Both the position numbers and the translations under genes were made by a program. A DNA stretch of 64,000 nt, taken from contig JASJPK010000069.1 of assembly GCA_031426735.1 (NCBI GenBank), positions 14,746 through 78,745 on the forward strand, read 5' to 3'. The DNA is from PFJX01 sp031426735. GTDB taxonomy: Bacteria; Pseudomonadota; Gammaproteobacteria; Burkholderiales; Thiobacillaceae. The notes under the pieces are model-generated. The model was given only the letters and a program-made list of their open reading frames with translations, searched no databases and was not told where the DNA came from. Shown here one piece after another: positions 28,501 to 36,417 of this stretch (position 1 is the stretch's first letter; every line of letters starts with the position of its first letter).

Positions 28501-31500
28501 TGGCCAGGCGGCCATAGAGTTGCGCATCGGCTTCACTGGCGTCGATCTGGCGCAACAACACCTGGGCGTGCGTCCAGGCCAGCTCGAAGACGCGATCGGC
28601 GAGGCGGCGATCCTGATATTTTTCGACCAGATTCAGCGCCGTGACGCGGCTGTCGGTGATGCCGTAGACAAGATCGATGCTGGCCGATTGTTCCGGCGCC
28701 AGCGTGATGCGGCAACGGATGGCGACGACCGGATCGAGTACCGAGCCCTGGCTGCCGGACAAGGCGCCCGCAGCCTCCATCGCCAGCGGCGCGGCGACGT
28801 CGCGACCGCGTCCGACAAAGCGGGCGCGGTCTGTTTCATAGCTGATTTGATCGACTTCGGCATCGTGTACCGACATCAGGTGGAACAACCAGGGCGTGTG
28901 CTCCTCGCGTGAACGCGGCCGCCGCGTGCAGAAGATGGCCTGGCAGGCTTCGACGATCTCGCTCTGCACGAACAGATTGCTGAATGCCGGATGCAATGCA
29001 TCGGCGGCGGGCGTGGCCAGCACGACTTCCGCGTAGCTGGTGATTTCAATGGTGCGCGGCGCGTCGGCGCGGTTGGTGATGCGCACCCGGCGCAGTTCGA
29101 TATCGTCTTCCGGCGACACGACGATGTCGGTATGGGTGTCGAAATCGAAATCGTTGCCCTTGTTGTTGCCCTTGTTGTTGCCCTTGTTGTCGCCTTTATC
29201 GCGGCGGCGGAATTCCGCGCGCCCTTCCGAGAAGATCGCCTCGAAGTGCTCGGCGCGCCGCAAGCAGGGCTGGTGCGCGCTGGACCAGGTCGCGCCGCTG
29301 ACGACATCGCGCAAATAGGTGAACGTACCCCAGGCATCGCGGACGCCGTCCTCGCGCCAACGCGTCACCGCCAGATCGTTCCAGCGGCTGTAGCCGCCGC
29401 CGGCATGGGTGAGCATGACGTGATAGCGGCCGTTCGACAGCAGTTGCACTTCCGGCACCGGCGAGTCGGGATTGTTCAACACGCGGATCGGCATCTCGGG
29501 CGTCTTCGCGCCAGCCTGGGTGCCGCTCAGTTCGGTGCTGTGCGCGTAGAGCGCCGCGGCGCGCGGGATGCGTTCCTGCAGCAGCAGCAGGGTGGCCTGG
29601 AACAGCGGATCGGCGGCGAAACGTTTCTGCATCGGCCGGTCGAGCAGCAAAGTGGCCAAGGCGAGCAGGCTCATGCCCTGGTGATGCGCCATGTAGGAAC
29701 GCACCATGGCATGCGATTCGCCGCGTCGCTGCCGTACCGGGGTGTAGTCGATCGCCTCGTAAAATCCGAACCAGCCTTCCGCGCCGGCAGTGGACAGGCG
29801 TTGCAGATTCAGACAGGCGGCATCCGGCGCCACCATCAGCGCCAGCACCGTGGCATAGGGCGCGATCACCTGATCCTCGCCGAGTCCACGCTTCAACCCC
29901 AGGCCGGGTACACCGAAGGCGCGGTACTGGTAGTTGAGTTGCAGGTCCACCGTGTTGTAGCCGGATTCCGACATGCCCCAGGGCAGGCCGAGCTGCTGGC
30001 CGTACTCGATCTGGCGCGCCACCGCCGCGCGCGCGGTCTGGTCGAGCAGCGTGTGGTCGTAGGTCGGCATCACCAGTTGCGGCATCAGGTACTCGAACAT
30101 CGAGCCGCTCCACGACAGCAGGATCGGCTCGCCACCAGCGGCGGTGAGCAGGCGGCCGAGCGCGAACCAGCACTCCTGCGGCAATTGCCCCTGGGCGATG
30201 GCGACGAATACGGACAGACGCGCTTCGGACGCGAGCAGATCGTAATAACTCGTGTCGCGCCGCCGATCGTCCACGTTGTAGCCGATGCTCAACAGACGCG
30301 CCGCCTTGTCGTAGAGGAAGCCATATTCCATGTTCGCCAGTTCGCCAGCCTGCACGGCCAGGCGCTGGATGACGGCGATGCGGGCCTGGGCGCGTTCGCT
30401 GCCTTGCCCGACATGGCGGTGAAGCTCAGCCAGCCAGGCTGCTTGCGCGGGTGTCGCCAGCGAGCTGGCCGGTTCGGCCGACAGCACCACTTCGAGCCCG
30501 GCCAGGCTGCGCAGGGTCGGGATATTGTCGATGTCGGCAAAGTCGATGCTGCCGCCTGGCACCGGCGCCGGTTGCAGCACGCTCCAGGGCGCGAGCAGGA
30601 GCAACTCGTCGCGCACCGCCTGGCATTGCCGGGCCAGGGTCCGCGCCCACCAGCTCGCCTGGCTCTCCGGGGTATGCCCGAGGCGGTCGCTGATCGCCGT
30701 GGCGGCTTGCGTCAGCCGGTCGAGCAGGCTTTGTGCGGCGGGCAGCGTGTTCGGCATGGCCGACAGGTCGAGGCGAAATTGCGTCAACGTGACCGGCACT
30801 GAATCGTCGACAACCTGTTCCAGGATATCCAGTGTTTCGCGCAGACCGTCCAGCCAGCGCGGTGCCAGGATCGGCTGGTCGAGCAGCGCGATCAGGCCCG
30901 CCCGCAAGGTCAGCAGATGGCCGGCCAGATTGCCGCTGTCCACCGTCGAGATGTAGGCAGGATGCAGCGGGCGCAGCGATTGCGTGTCGTACCAGTTGAA
31001 GAAATGGCCGCGATGCCGATCCAGCCCCGCCATCGTCTCCAGGCTGTTGGCGGTGCGTTCGAGCAGTTGCCCGGCCGGGATGTAGCCGAAATCGTGTGCC
31101 GACAGGTTGGCCAGCAGCGCCAGTCCCATATTGGTCGGCGAGGTGCGATGCGCCAGCGTGGCGGCGCGGTATTCCTGGTAGTTGTCGGGTGGAAGCCAGT
31201 GGTCGTCCGGGCCGACGAAAGTCTCGAAGAAAGCCCAGGTCTTGCGCGCGATGCAGCCGAGATAACGCGTCTGTTCGCTGCTCAGGCGCGCCTCGCGGCG
31301 GGGCAGCGGCAGACTGATCCACCAGGCGATGGCGGGTGAGGCCAGCCACAGCAGCAGGATCGGTGTGGCCACCCACAACGCAGCCGGATACAGCGCCGCC
31401 AGGGCAATGCCGCTGCCGCCGGCGAGGAGGGGGGCGAACGCCATGTTGCGCAACGCGGCAGCCAGATCGTGGCGGCTGCCAGGTTCATGCTCGCCGGAGG

Positions 31501-34339
31501 GATTCCACTCCAGCAACCGTTGCCGGGTGAACAGCAAACGGCCGAGGGTGCGCAGAATCGCATCCAGGCTGTAGGCCGCTTCGTGCGGCAGCGTCACCAG
31601 GCCAAACCCGGTCTGCAGCAAACGCTGGCCGGCGGCATGGACCGTGGCGGCGAAATGCTGGCTGAGCCGCATGTCGCGCGGCTTGTGTACCAGATCGTGC
31701 AGGCTGCTCAGCAGCGGCGGCAGCAGCAGGATGCCGAGTACCGCCAGGGTCCAGAACGGGGGCGAGCCCAACAAGGTCCAGCCGAGCAACAGCAGCAGCG
31801 TCAATACCGCCGGTATCAGGCTGCGGCGCAGATTGTCGAACAGCTTCCAGCGCGACAGCAGCGTCAGCGGATTCCGCCGGCGTTGTCCGTCTGCAGCGGG
31901 CGCCCAAGGCAGCAGCCAGCCGAGCAATTGCCAGTCGCCACGAATCCAGCGATGGCGGCGGTCGACATCGGCGTCGTAGCGGGCCGGATATTCCTCGTAC
32001 AACTGCACATCGCTCAACAGGCCGGCGCGGGCGTGGCAGCCTTCCAGCAGGTCGTGGCTGAGAATGCGGTTTTCCGGAAACCGCCCGGCCAGCGCCTGCT
32101 CGAAGGCGGCGACGTCGTAAATGCCCTTGCCGATGAAGGAACCTTCCTGGAACGCGTCCTGATAGACGTCGGAGACAGCGCGGGTGTACGGATCGATCCC
32201 CGGTTCGCCGCCGTTCAGGCGGGCATAGCGCGACTGGCTGGCGCCGGGCAGGCTGACACTGACGCGCGGTTGCAGGATGCCGTAGCCGGTGCAGACGCGG
32301 CCCAGCGCCGCATCGTAGACCGCACGGTTGAGCGGGTGCGCCAGGGTGCCGACGAACTGCTGTGCGGCTTCGCGCGGCAACTGCGTGTCGGTATCCAGCG
32401 TGATGACGTATTTGATGCCGGTGAGCACACCGGTGTTGCCGACCAGCAGCGAGAACGCAGCGCTATCGCCATCGAGCAGCAGCCGGTTCAGGTCCGCCAG
32501 CTTGCCGCGTTTGCGCTCATAGCCCATCCAGATCCGGTCATGTGGATTCCAGCGGCGCGGACGGTGCAGCAGAAAGAAGATGTCGCGGCCATGGTCCTGA
32601 TCGCCATGGGCGTAGTGCGCATTCAGCGCTTCGATCCGCTCCCGCGCCAATTGCAGCAGGGCGTCATCCTCCGGCAGGGTTTCCTGGCTGGCATCGCGAA
32701 AGTCGGTCAACAGGGCGAAGTACAGATTGGCGCCGCGATTGGCCAGAAAGCGCACTTCCAGCGCCTCGACCAGACGCTCGATGTTGTGCGGACTGGTCAG
32801 CATGGTCGGCACCACCACCAGGGTGCGATATTGCGGCGGAATGCCGGCGGAGAAATCCATCCGCGGCAGCGGATGCGGCACCGCCAGCAAGGTGGCCAGC
32901 CAGTTCACCAGCGCCGTGGCGAGCTGGCCGGTGGCGAGCAGGGCGAGGATGCCGGTCAGGACGAGCAGCCAGCCGCCGACGCCATCGCTCCAGGCCCGCG
33001 CCAGCAGGCCCGCGCTGAGCAGCAGCGTCAGCAAGGTGATTGCACCCAGATAGAGCAACAGCGGCGAGTTGCCCGCCTGGCGATGCAGGCGCAGCGCGAA
33101 GGGCAGGCGCGCCCCTGTGGCGCGTTCCAGCTCGGGGCGGCCCTGGTCGATCAGAAAGTAGCCAACATGGGCGCTGCGTGCCGACTCGCCCTGCGCAGCC
33201 GCCTGGGCCAGTTCGATGGCGCGGCTGGCCACCGCCTCTTCGCTGAGTCCGCTGTGCTTCGCAATGGACTCGACCACGTGGCGGTAGCGGTCGCGGCTGG
33301 CGAAATTCATGGCGCCATAGGCCGCAGCCGGATCGCAGCGCAAGATCCGTTCGACCACGCTCATCGCCTCGACGAACTCGCGCCAGTCCATGCTGCCGAG
33401 GAAGCGCAGGCTGCCGATGCTGTTGCTGATGGAAACCTGGTCGGCAGCCTGCTGCTGGTTGCCGGCGCGCACCAACTGCTCGATGCTGAGTCCCGACTCG
33501 GCCAGTTGCTGTTCGATCCAGGTCAGCGGCAAGGCCAGGGCGAGCCCCTGTCCCTGCAAACGCCGCGCCAGTTCCGACACGAACGGCGGCGTCATCGGCG
33601 GCTTCGAGCGCGCCATGTCGGCGATGACCAGGATCAGATTCTTCGGGTCCTTGCGGGCGATCTCCGCCAGCGTATCCGCCCAGGTCATCGCCAGATTCTG
33701 GTTCTCGCGTCCGACTGCGATGCGCACCGCGACACGGCGCAGATTCTCGATCAAGGCCAGGCGCAGCATGATCGGAATGGCCCACAACTCGCCCAGACGT
33801 AACGGCGTGACGGTCTGATAGGCAGCGACGAAGCGGCTGAGACTGTCCGGGTCGACGCGGCCGTCGCCATGCGCAATGGTTTCCAGGGCGATGTCGTACA
33901 CCCGCGGCAAGCCGCTCGACGTGCCTGCGGCCAGGCTCGGCAGTTCCCGGCTATAGCCCTTGGGCAAGTGGCAGCGGGCGGTGCGAATCTGCTCTTCGAT
34001 CAGATAGAAGTTGTCGAGCAGCCATTCGCCGGCCGGCGAAATACGGTGCTTTGCCGCCACCGCCAGCGTCAGCTGGTGACTGGTCTCGACCAGCACCGTC
34101 TCGTTTGCGGCCAGGCGCGCCAGCAACAGATCCGGTGCCCGTTGCGACGCCAAGCGATGGGTGGCGGCAAGGCGAGCGCCATGCAGCGCCATCTGATCGA
34201 CGCTGAACAATTCGGCGCGCAGCGGCGGTTCTGCGTCGGGGGATGTTCGTGGCAAGCCGCTGCTGCGCGGCTGCCTGAGCCACTGTTGCAAATATCCGAG
34301 GAGCTTGCTGCCAGCGTTCAATTCAGTGAGCCTTTGCAA
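25565..34339 (-). CDS. ndvB: Cyclic beta-1,2-glucan synthase-like protein (GT84 + GH94)
   Basis: A giant 2924-residue protein. After an N-terminal region with membrane helices (about 420-480) comes a family-84 glycosyltransferase domain with the DxD-like site YVITLDTDTQLPREAA (about 646) and HRWIRGDWQLL. More helices follow (about 820-870 and 990-1040), then a glucoamylase-like domain (about 1300-1560), carbohydrate-binding regions and a C-terminal GH94 phosphorylase domain with GSGDWNDGMNRVG (about 2603), the catalytic Asp region. NdvB/Cgs proteins make and cyclise periplasmic beta-1,2-glucans used in osmoadaptation. A KGNN tandem run sits near residue 1720. The gene is single and has no visible partner exporter. 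Confidence 0.88.
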   Translation of the reverse strand: MQRLTELNAGSKLLGYLQQWLRQPRSSGLPRTSPDAEPPLRAELFSVDQMALHGARLAATHRLASQRAPDLLLARLAANETVLVETSHQLTLAVAAKHRISPAGEWLLDNFYLIEEQIRTARCHLPKGYSRELPSLAAGTSSGLPRVYDIALETIAHGDGRVDPDSLSRFVAAYQTVTPLRLGELWAIPIMLRLALIENLRRVAVRIAVGRENQNLAMTWADTLAEIARKDPKNLILVIADMARSKPPMTPPFVSELARRLQGQGLALALPLTWIEQQLAESGLSIEQLVRAGNQQQAADQVSISNSIGSLRFLGSMDWREFVEAMSVVERILRCDPAAAYGAMNFASRDRYRHVVESIAKHSGLSEEAVASRAIELAQAAAQGESARSAHVGYFLIDQGRPELERATGARLPFALRLHRQAGNSPLLLYLGAITLLTLLLSAGLLARAWSDGVGGWLLVLTGILALLATGQLATALVNWLATLLAVPHPLPRMDFSAGIPPQYRTLVVVPTMLTSPHNIERLVEALEVRFLANRGANLYFALLTDFRDASQETLPEDDALLQLARERIEALNAHYAHGDQDHGRDIFFLLHRPRRWNPHDRIWMGYERKRGKLADLNRLLLDGDSAAFSLLVGNTGVLTGIKYVITLDTDTQLPREAAQQFVGTLAHPLNRAVYDAALGRVCTGYGILQPRVSVSLPGASQSRYARLNGGEPGIDPYTRAVSDVYQDAFQEGSFIGKGIYDVAAFEQALAGRFPENRILSHDLLEGCHARAGLLSDVQLYEEYPARYDADVDRRHRWIRGDWQLLGWLLPWAPAADGQRRRNPLTLLSRWKLFDNLRRSLIPAVLTLLLLLGWTLLGSPPFWTLAVLGILLLPPLLSSLHDLVHKPRDMRLSQHFAATVHAAGQRLLQTGFGLVTLPHEAAYSLDAILRTLGRLLFTRQRLLEWNPSGEHEPGSRHDLAAALRNMAFAPLLAGGSGIALAALYPAALWVATPILLLWLASPAIAWWISLPLPRREARLSSEQTRYLGCIARKTWAFFETFVGPDDHWLPPDNYQEYRAATLAHRTSPTNMGLALLANLSAHDFGYIPAGQLLERTANSLETMAGLDRHRGHFFNWYDTQSLRPLHPAYISTVDSGNLAGHLLTLRAGLIALLDQPILAPRWLDGLRETLDILEQVVDDSVPVTLTQFRLDLSAMPNTLPAAQSLLDRLTQAATAISDRLGHTPESQASWWARTLARQCQAVRDELLLLAPWSVLQPAPVPGGSIDFADIDNIPTLRSLAGLEVVLSAEPASSLATPAQAAWLAELHRHVGQGSERAQARIAVIQRLAVQAGELANMEYGFLYDKAARLLSIGYNVDDRRRDTSYYDLLASEARLSVFVAIAQGQLPQECWFALGRLLTAAGGEPILLSWSGSMFEYLMPQLVMPTYDHTLLDQTARAAVARQIEYGQQLGLPWGMSESGYNTVDLQLNYQYRAFGVPGLGLKRGLGEDQVIAPYATVLALMVAPDAACLNLQRLSTAGAEGWFGFYEAIDYTPVRQRRGESHAMVRSYMAHHQGMSLLALATLLLDRPMQKRFAADPLFQATLLLLQERIPRAAALYAHSTELSGTQAGAKTPEMPIRVLNNPDSPVPEVQLLSNGRYHVMLTHAGGGYSRWNDLAVTRWREDGVRDAWGTFTYLRDVVSGATWSSAHQPCLRRAEHFEAIFSEGRAEFRRRDKGDNKGNNKGNNKGNDFDFDTHTDIVVSPEDDIELRRVRITNRADAPRTIEITSYAEVVLATPAADALHPAFSNLFVQSEIVEACQAIFCTRRPRSREEHTPWLFHLMSVHDAEVDQISYETDRARFVGRGRDVAAPLAMEAAGALSGSQGSVLDPVVAIRCRITLAPEQSASIDLVYGITDSRVTALNLVEKYQDRRLADRVFELAWTHAQVLLRQIDASEADAQLYGRLANSILYAHAGLRADSNVLMKNRRGQSGLWGYAISGDLPIVLLRIADLANIELVRQLIQAHAYWRLKGLVVDLVIWNEDRAGYRQALQDQILGLVAVGLESQVIDRPGGIFIRSAEQISEEDRILFQTVARVILSDSRGTLAEHLNRPPPPEVRVPRLAASRLPSPETPASFELPQRELILANGLGGFTPDGREYVITTTPQQLTPAPWVNVLANPQFGSVISESGQAYTWGENAHEFRLTPWHNDPVSDAGGEAFYLRDEDSGQFWSPTPLPRRGATPYVSRHGFGYSVFEHSESGIHSELWVYVATAAALKFSVLKLRNQSGRARRLSATGYVEWVLGDLRAKSAMHIATEVDPYSGAIYARNAYNTEFPDRIAFFDVDDPQRTFTCDRTEFIGRNGSLAKPAALGRSHLSGKLGSGLDPCAALQVGCNLADGEEREIVFRLGLGGIPGGDDANRLVHRFRGNDAAHRVLEEVWKFWNHSLGAVQVETPDQSLNVLSNGWLQYQVMACRMWARSGFYQSGGAFGFRDQLQDAMALVHAEPGLLRAQLLLCASRQFREGDVQHWWHPPAGRGVRSHCSDDYLWLALATSRYVLCSGDTGVLEEAVPFLEGRPLNPDDESYYDLPGRAEGTESLYQHCVRAIRHGMRFGEHGLPLIGSGDWNDGMNRVGVHGKGESVWLSFFLSEVLRQFGALAGRHDDPAFAAFCTTQGNRLRENIELHAWDGAWYRRAWYDDGTPLGSAGNAECQIDSISQSWSVLSGSGEDFNNGERARNAMLAVDERLVRREAGLVQLLDPPFDQTDLDPGYIKGYVPGVRENGGQYTHAAIWAAMAFAALGDSRRAWEITTLINPANHAKSKEAVATYKVEPYVMAADVYAVSPHTGRGGWTWYTGSAGWMYRLILESLLGLRLDVDKLHIAPCLPAHWPGFKLHYRFRETVYHISVVQDGAAGLSVDGVDLDTPAIPMVDDHRDHNVEVRVKAR
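29154..29198. repeat. 12-bp tandem repeat inside the glucan synthase gene
   Basis: A 12-bp unit (CCTTGTTGTTGC on the plus strand) is repeated about three and a half times, encoding DNKGNNKGNNKGN. Length changes would be in frame, so the linker can expand or shrink by slippage. Confidence 0.85.
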
Positions 34340-34380
34340 AATATTTCGATGTCACGAAGCGCAACCCACGCAGCGTTTGA

Positions 34381-35529
34381 TTAATCCCCCAGCAACTCGG
34401 CCACCGGTTCAAGTTGCTCGACATGTTGCGCCACCACTTTCACGATGGCCGTGATCGGCATGCTCAGCAGCATGCCCCAGATACCCCACAACCAGGTCCA
34501 GAACAGCAGCGAGACGAACACTGCCGCCGTGTTCATGCGGGCGATGCGGCCGGTCAGCCAGGTGGTGATGAAGGTCCCGACCAGTGTGGCCAGCGTCAGC
34601 GAAGCGGCGGCGACCAGCAGCGCGGTCGACAACGCATCGAACTGCATGAAGGCGGCCAGACCGATGCCAACCGCGGTGGCTGCCGGACCGAAGTAGGGAA
34701 TCAGATGGAGGAGGCCGGCGGCTACCGCCCAGGCACCGGCGTTTTCCAGCCCGATCCAGCGCAGTGCGAACCAGGTCAGCAAGCCGAGCAGCAGGTTGGT
34801 CGCCAGCAGCATCAGCATGTAGCGCTGGATCGAGGCGTTGATGTCATCCAGGATATGCACGGTGATTTTCTTGCTCGACAACGACGGCCCGGTCAGACGC
34901 ACCAGCTTGCGCTTGTAGGTGTCGCCGGAGAGCAGCAGGAAGAAAGTCAGGAACAGCACCATGGCGGCCTGGCCGATCATGCCGGCGGCCCCCATCGAGC
35001 CGGACCAGAGGAAGTCGCCGAATTTGAAACCGGGCGTGTCGAGGACCACGCGTGTCGTTCGCTGTTTCGGCGTCGCCGCCACACCGGCTGCCTGGCTTGT
35101 CGCTTGCTCCAGCTCGCTGGCGGCGGTCTGTATCTTCTGCATGGTGCTGTCCTGGCCCTGGCGCAGACTGGCAACGCCGGTCGTCAACTCGCTCACCGCC
35201 GCGGGCAACTGTTCCAGGATGGTGCGCACCTGTCCGCGCAGCGCGTAGCTGCCCAGCACGAGCGCTGCGACGACAGCCAGCATGACGATGGCAGCACCCG
35301 CCAGACGCGGGATCTTGATCCGTTCGAGCCAGACGACGAGCGGGTTCAGGGTGTAGGCGAACAGGATGCCGAGCAGCAGGGAAATGACGAAGCTCTGCGC
35401 CCATTCCAAGGCAAACACCACCGCAACGGTGGCGAGCAGGGTCAACGCCAGGCCATGCCGACCCTCGGCCAGGCGAATTGACGGCGGCGCCACGGTGGCT
35501 TGAGCGGCAGGTGCGACTTCAGGGGGCAA
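34381..35529 (-). CDS. AI-2E family transporter (TqsA/PerM-like permease)
   Basis: A 382-residue membrane protein with about seven to eight helices: an N-terminal pair (about 28-75), one near 85-110, a soluble middle domain, and a C-terminal cluster with LIPYFGPAATAVGIGLAA and the P-rich MLLSMPITAIVKV end. The family includes exporters of AI-2 and Na+/H+ antiporters, so the substrate here is unknown. It lies downstream of the two BON genes and upstream of the glucan synthase, all on one strand. Confidence 0.85.
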   Translation of the reverse strand: MPPEVAPAAQATVAPPSIRLAEGRHGLALTLLATVAVVFALEWAQSFVISLLLGILFAYTLNPLVVWLERIKIPRLAGAAIVMLAVVAALVLGSYALRGQVRTILEQLPAAVSELTTGVASLRQGQDSTMQKIQTAASELEQATSQAAGVAATPKQRTTRVVLDTPGFKFGDFLWSGSMGAAGMIGQAAMVLFLTFFLLLSGDTYKRKLVRLTGPSLSSKKITVHILDDINASIQRYMLMLLATNLLLGLLTWFALRWIGLENAGAWAVAAGLLHLIPYFGPAATAVGIGLAAFMQFDALSTALLVAAASLTLATLVGTFITTWLTGRIARMNTAAVFVSLLFWTWLWGIWGMLLSMPITAIVKVVAQHVEQLEPVAELLGD

Positions 35530-35534
35530 AACGG

Positions 35535-35575
35535 TCTCCCAACGACTACGGCCGGAACTCGGTCCGGCCGCAGTG
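35535..35575 (-). terminator. GC-rich hairpin downstream of the BON pair
   Basis: CGGCCGGA pairs with TCCGGCCG around a short loop just after the BON copy 1 stop. No T-run follows, so it may serve as a transcript end stabiliser rather than a strict intrinsic terminator. Confidence 0.35.
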
Positions 35576-35591
35576 CGTGATCAAAACGCGC

Positions 35592-35906
35592 TTACTTGAG
35601 GCGCATGTCGTTCTTGACGGATTTCACGCCGCTGACGCCGCTGGCCAGTTCGACTGCCCGGTTTGCCGCGGCCTGCGAGCTGACGAAGCCGCTCAGCTGC
35701 ACGATGCCCTTGAAGGTCTCGACGTTGATCTCGGTGGCCTTGGTGAGCGGATCGTCGATCAGGGCCGCCTTCACCTTGGTGGTGATGACGGTGTCGTCGA
35801 CATACTGGCCGGTGCCTTCCTTCTGCGGCGTGGATGAACATCCGGCGGCGGCGGCCAGCGTAACGGCCAGGAACACTGCGGAAACGTATTTATTGAGGTT
35901 TTTCAT
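35592..35906 (-). CDS. BON-domain lipoprotein (copy 1)
   Basis: A 104-residue lipoprotein: signal peptide with lipobox ending AAAGCSS, then one BON domain (DDTVITTKVKAALIDDPLTK, then GIVQLSGFVSSQAAANRAVE). BON domains bind phospholipids or periplasmic partners, and OsmY-like proteins are osmotic-stress induced. The start is ATG 35906 with a GGAGAA Shine-Dalgarno. It follows a near-identical copy at 35953-36267 and the pair is probably one transcript from the dyad site at 36373. Confidence 0.92.
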   Translation of the reverse strand: MKNLNKYVSAVFLAVTLAAAAGCSSTPQKEGTGQYVDDTVITTKVKAALIDDPLTKATEINVETFKGIVQLSGFVSSQAAANRAVELASGVSGVKSVKNDMRLK

Positions 35907-35952
35907 GGTTGATTCTCCAGTTGTGTTGGGCAGGTCTGCTGCCGGCGAGGAC

Positions 35953-36267
35953 TTATTTGAGCCGCATTTCGTTGGTGACGGCTTTGACGCCGCCGATGTT
36001 GCGTGCCAGTTCAACCGCCCTGTTCGCCGCTGCTTGCGAGCTGACGAAACCGCTCAGTTGGACCACGCCCTTGAAGGTCTCGACGTTGATTTCGATGGCC
36101 TTGGTGAGGGGGTCTTCGATCAGGGCCGCTTTCACCTTGGCGGTGATGACGCTGTCATCGAAATACTGGCCGACCCCTTCCTTCTGCGGTGTCGAAGAAC
36201 AGCCCGCTGCGGTGAGCAGCGAAGCGGCCAGGAAAATGGCGGAAAGATATTTGTGTAGGTGTTTCAT
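35953..36267 (-). CDS. BON-domain lipoprotein (copy 2)
   Basis: A 104-residue protein, strongly similar along its length to the copy just downstream (MKHLHKYLSAIFLAASLLTA, lipobox TAAGCSS, one BON domain ending TNEMRLK). The tandem pair arose by duplication. The copy at 55147-55455 is a third, more diverged member. A dyad operator lies 106 bp upstream at 36373-36388. Confidence 0.92.
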   Translation of the reverse strand: MKHLHKYLSAIFLAASLLTAAGCSSTPQKEGVGQYFDDSVITAKVKAALIEDPLTKAIEINVETFKGVVQLSGFVSSQAAANRAVELARNIGGVKAVTNEMRLK

Positions 36268-36372
36268 GGTTGCTTCTCCAGAAAGTTTTAGTAGAGGGCC
36301 GCGCATTAGGGGCTTCACTTGCGCACCTTGCGAAACCTGGATCGCAGCGTAGATGCAAGGTGCTGGCTTGTC

Positions 36373-36388
36373 GGTACGCTGTCGCACA
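36373..36388 (-). promoter_or_regulatory. Dyad operator site 2 (TGTGCG-ACAG-CGTACC)
   Basis: This site is 106 bp upstream of the BON tandem pair, in the coding orientation. Downstream of it the sequence CTACGCTGCGATCCAGG is shared, with changes, with the region upstream of the third BON gene (near 55510), so the promoters are homologous. Confidence 0.65.
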
Positions 36389-36417
36389 TAACGCAGCAGG
36401 CCGTGCGGCGACAATTT

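Noticed and set aside
31469..33802. 777-codon plus-strand frame opposite the glucan synthase gene, with similar ones at 28991-30802 and 26495-27553
   Set aside because: These are antisense shadows of a GC-rich gene whose own frame has recognisable GT84/GH94 motifs throughout.
36300..36417. Separate small gene upstream of the BON pair
   Set aside because: No frame with a ribosome binding site; the stretch contains the operator and promoter region only.
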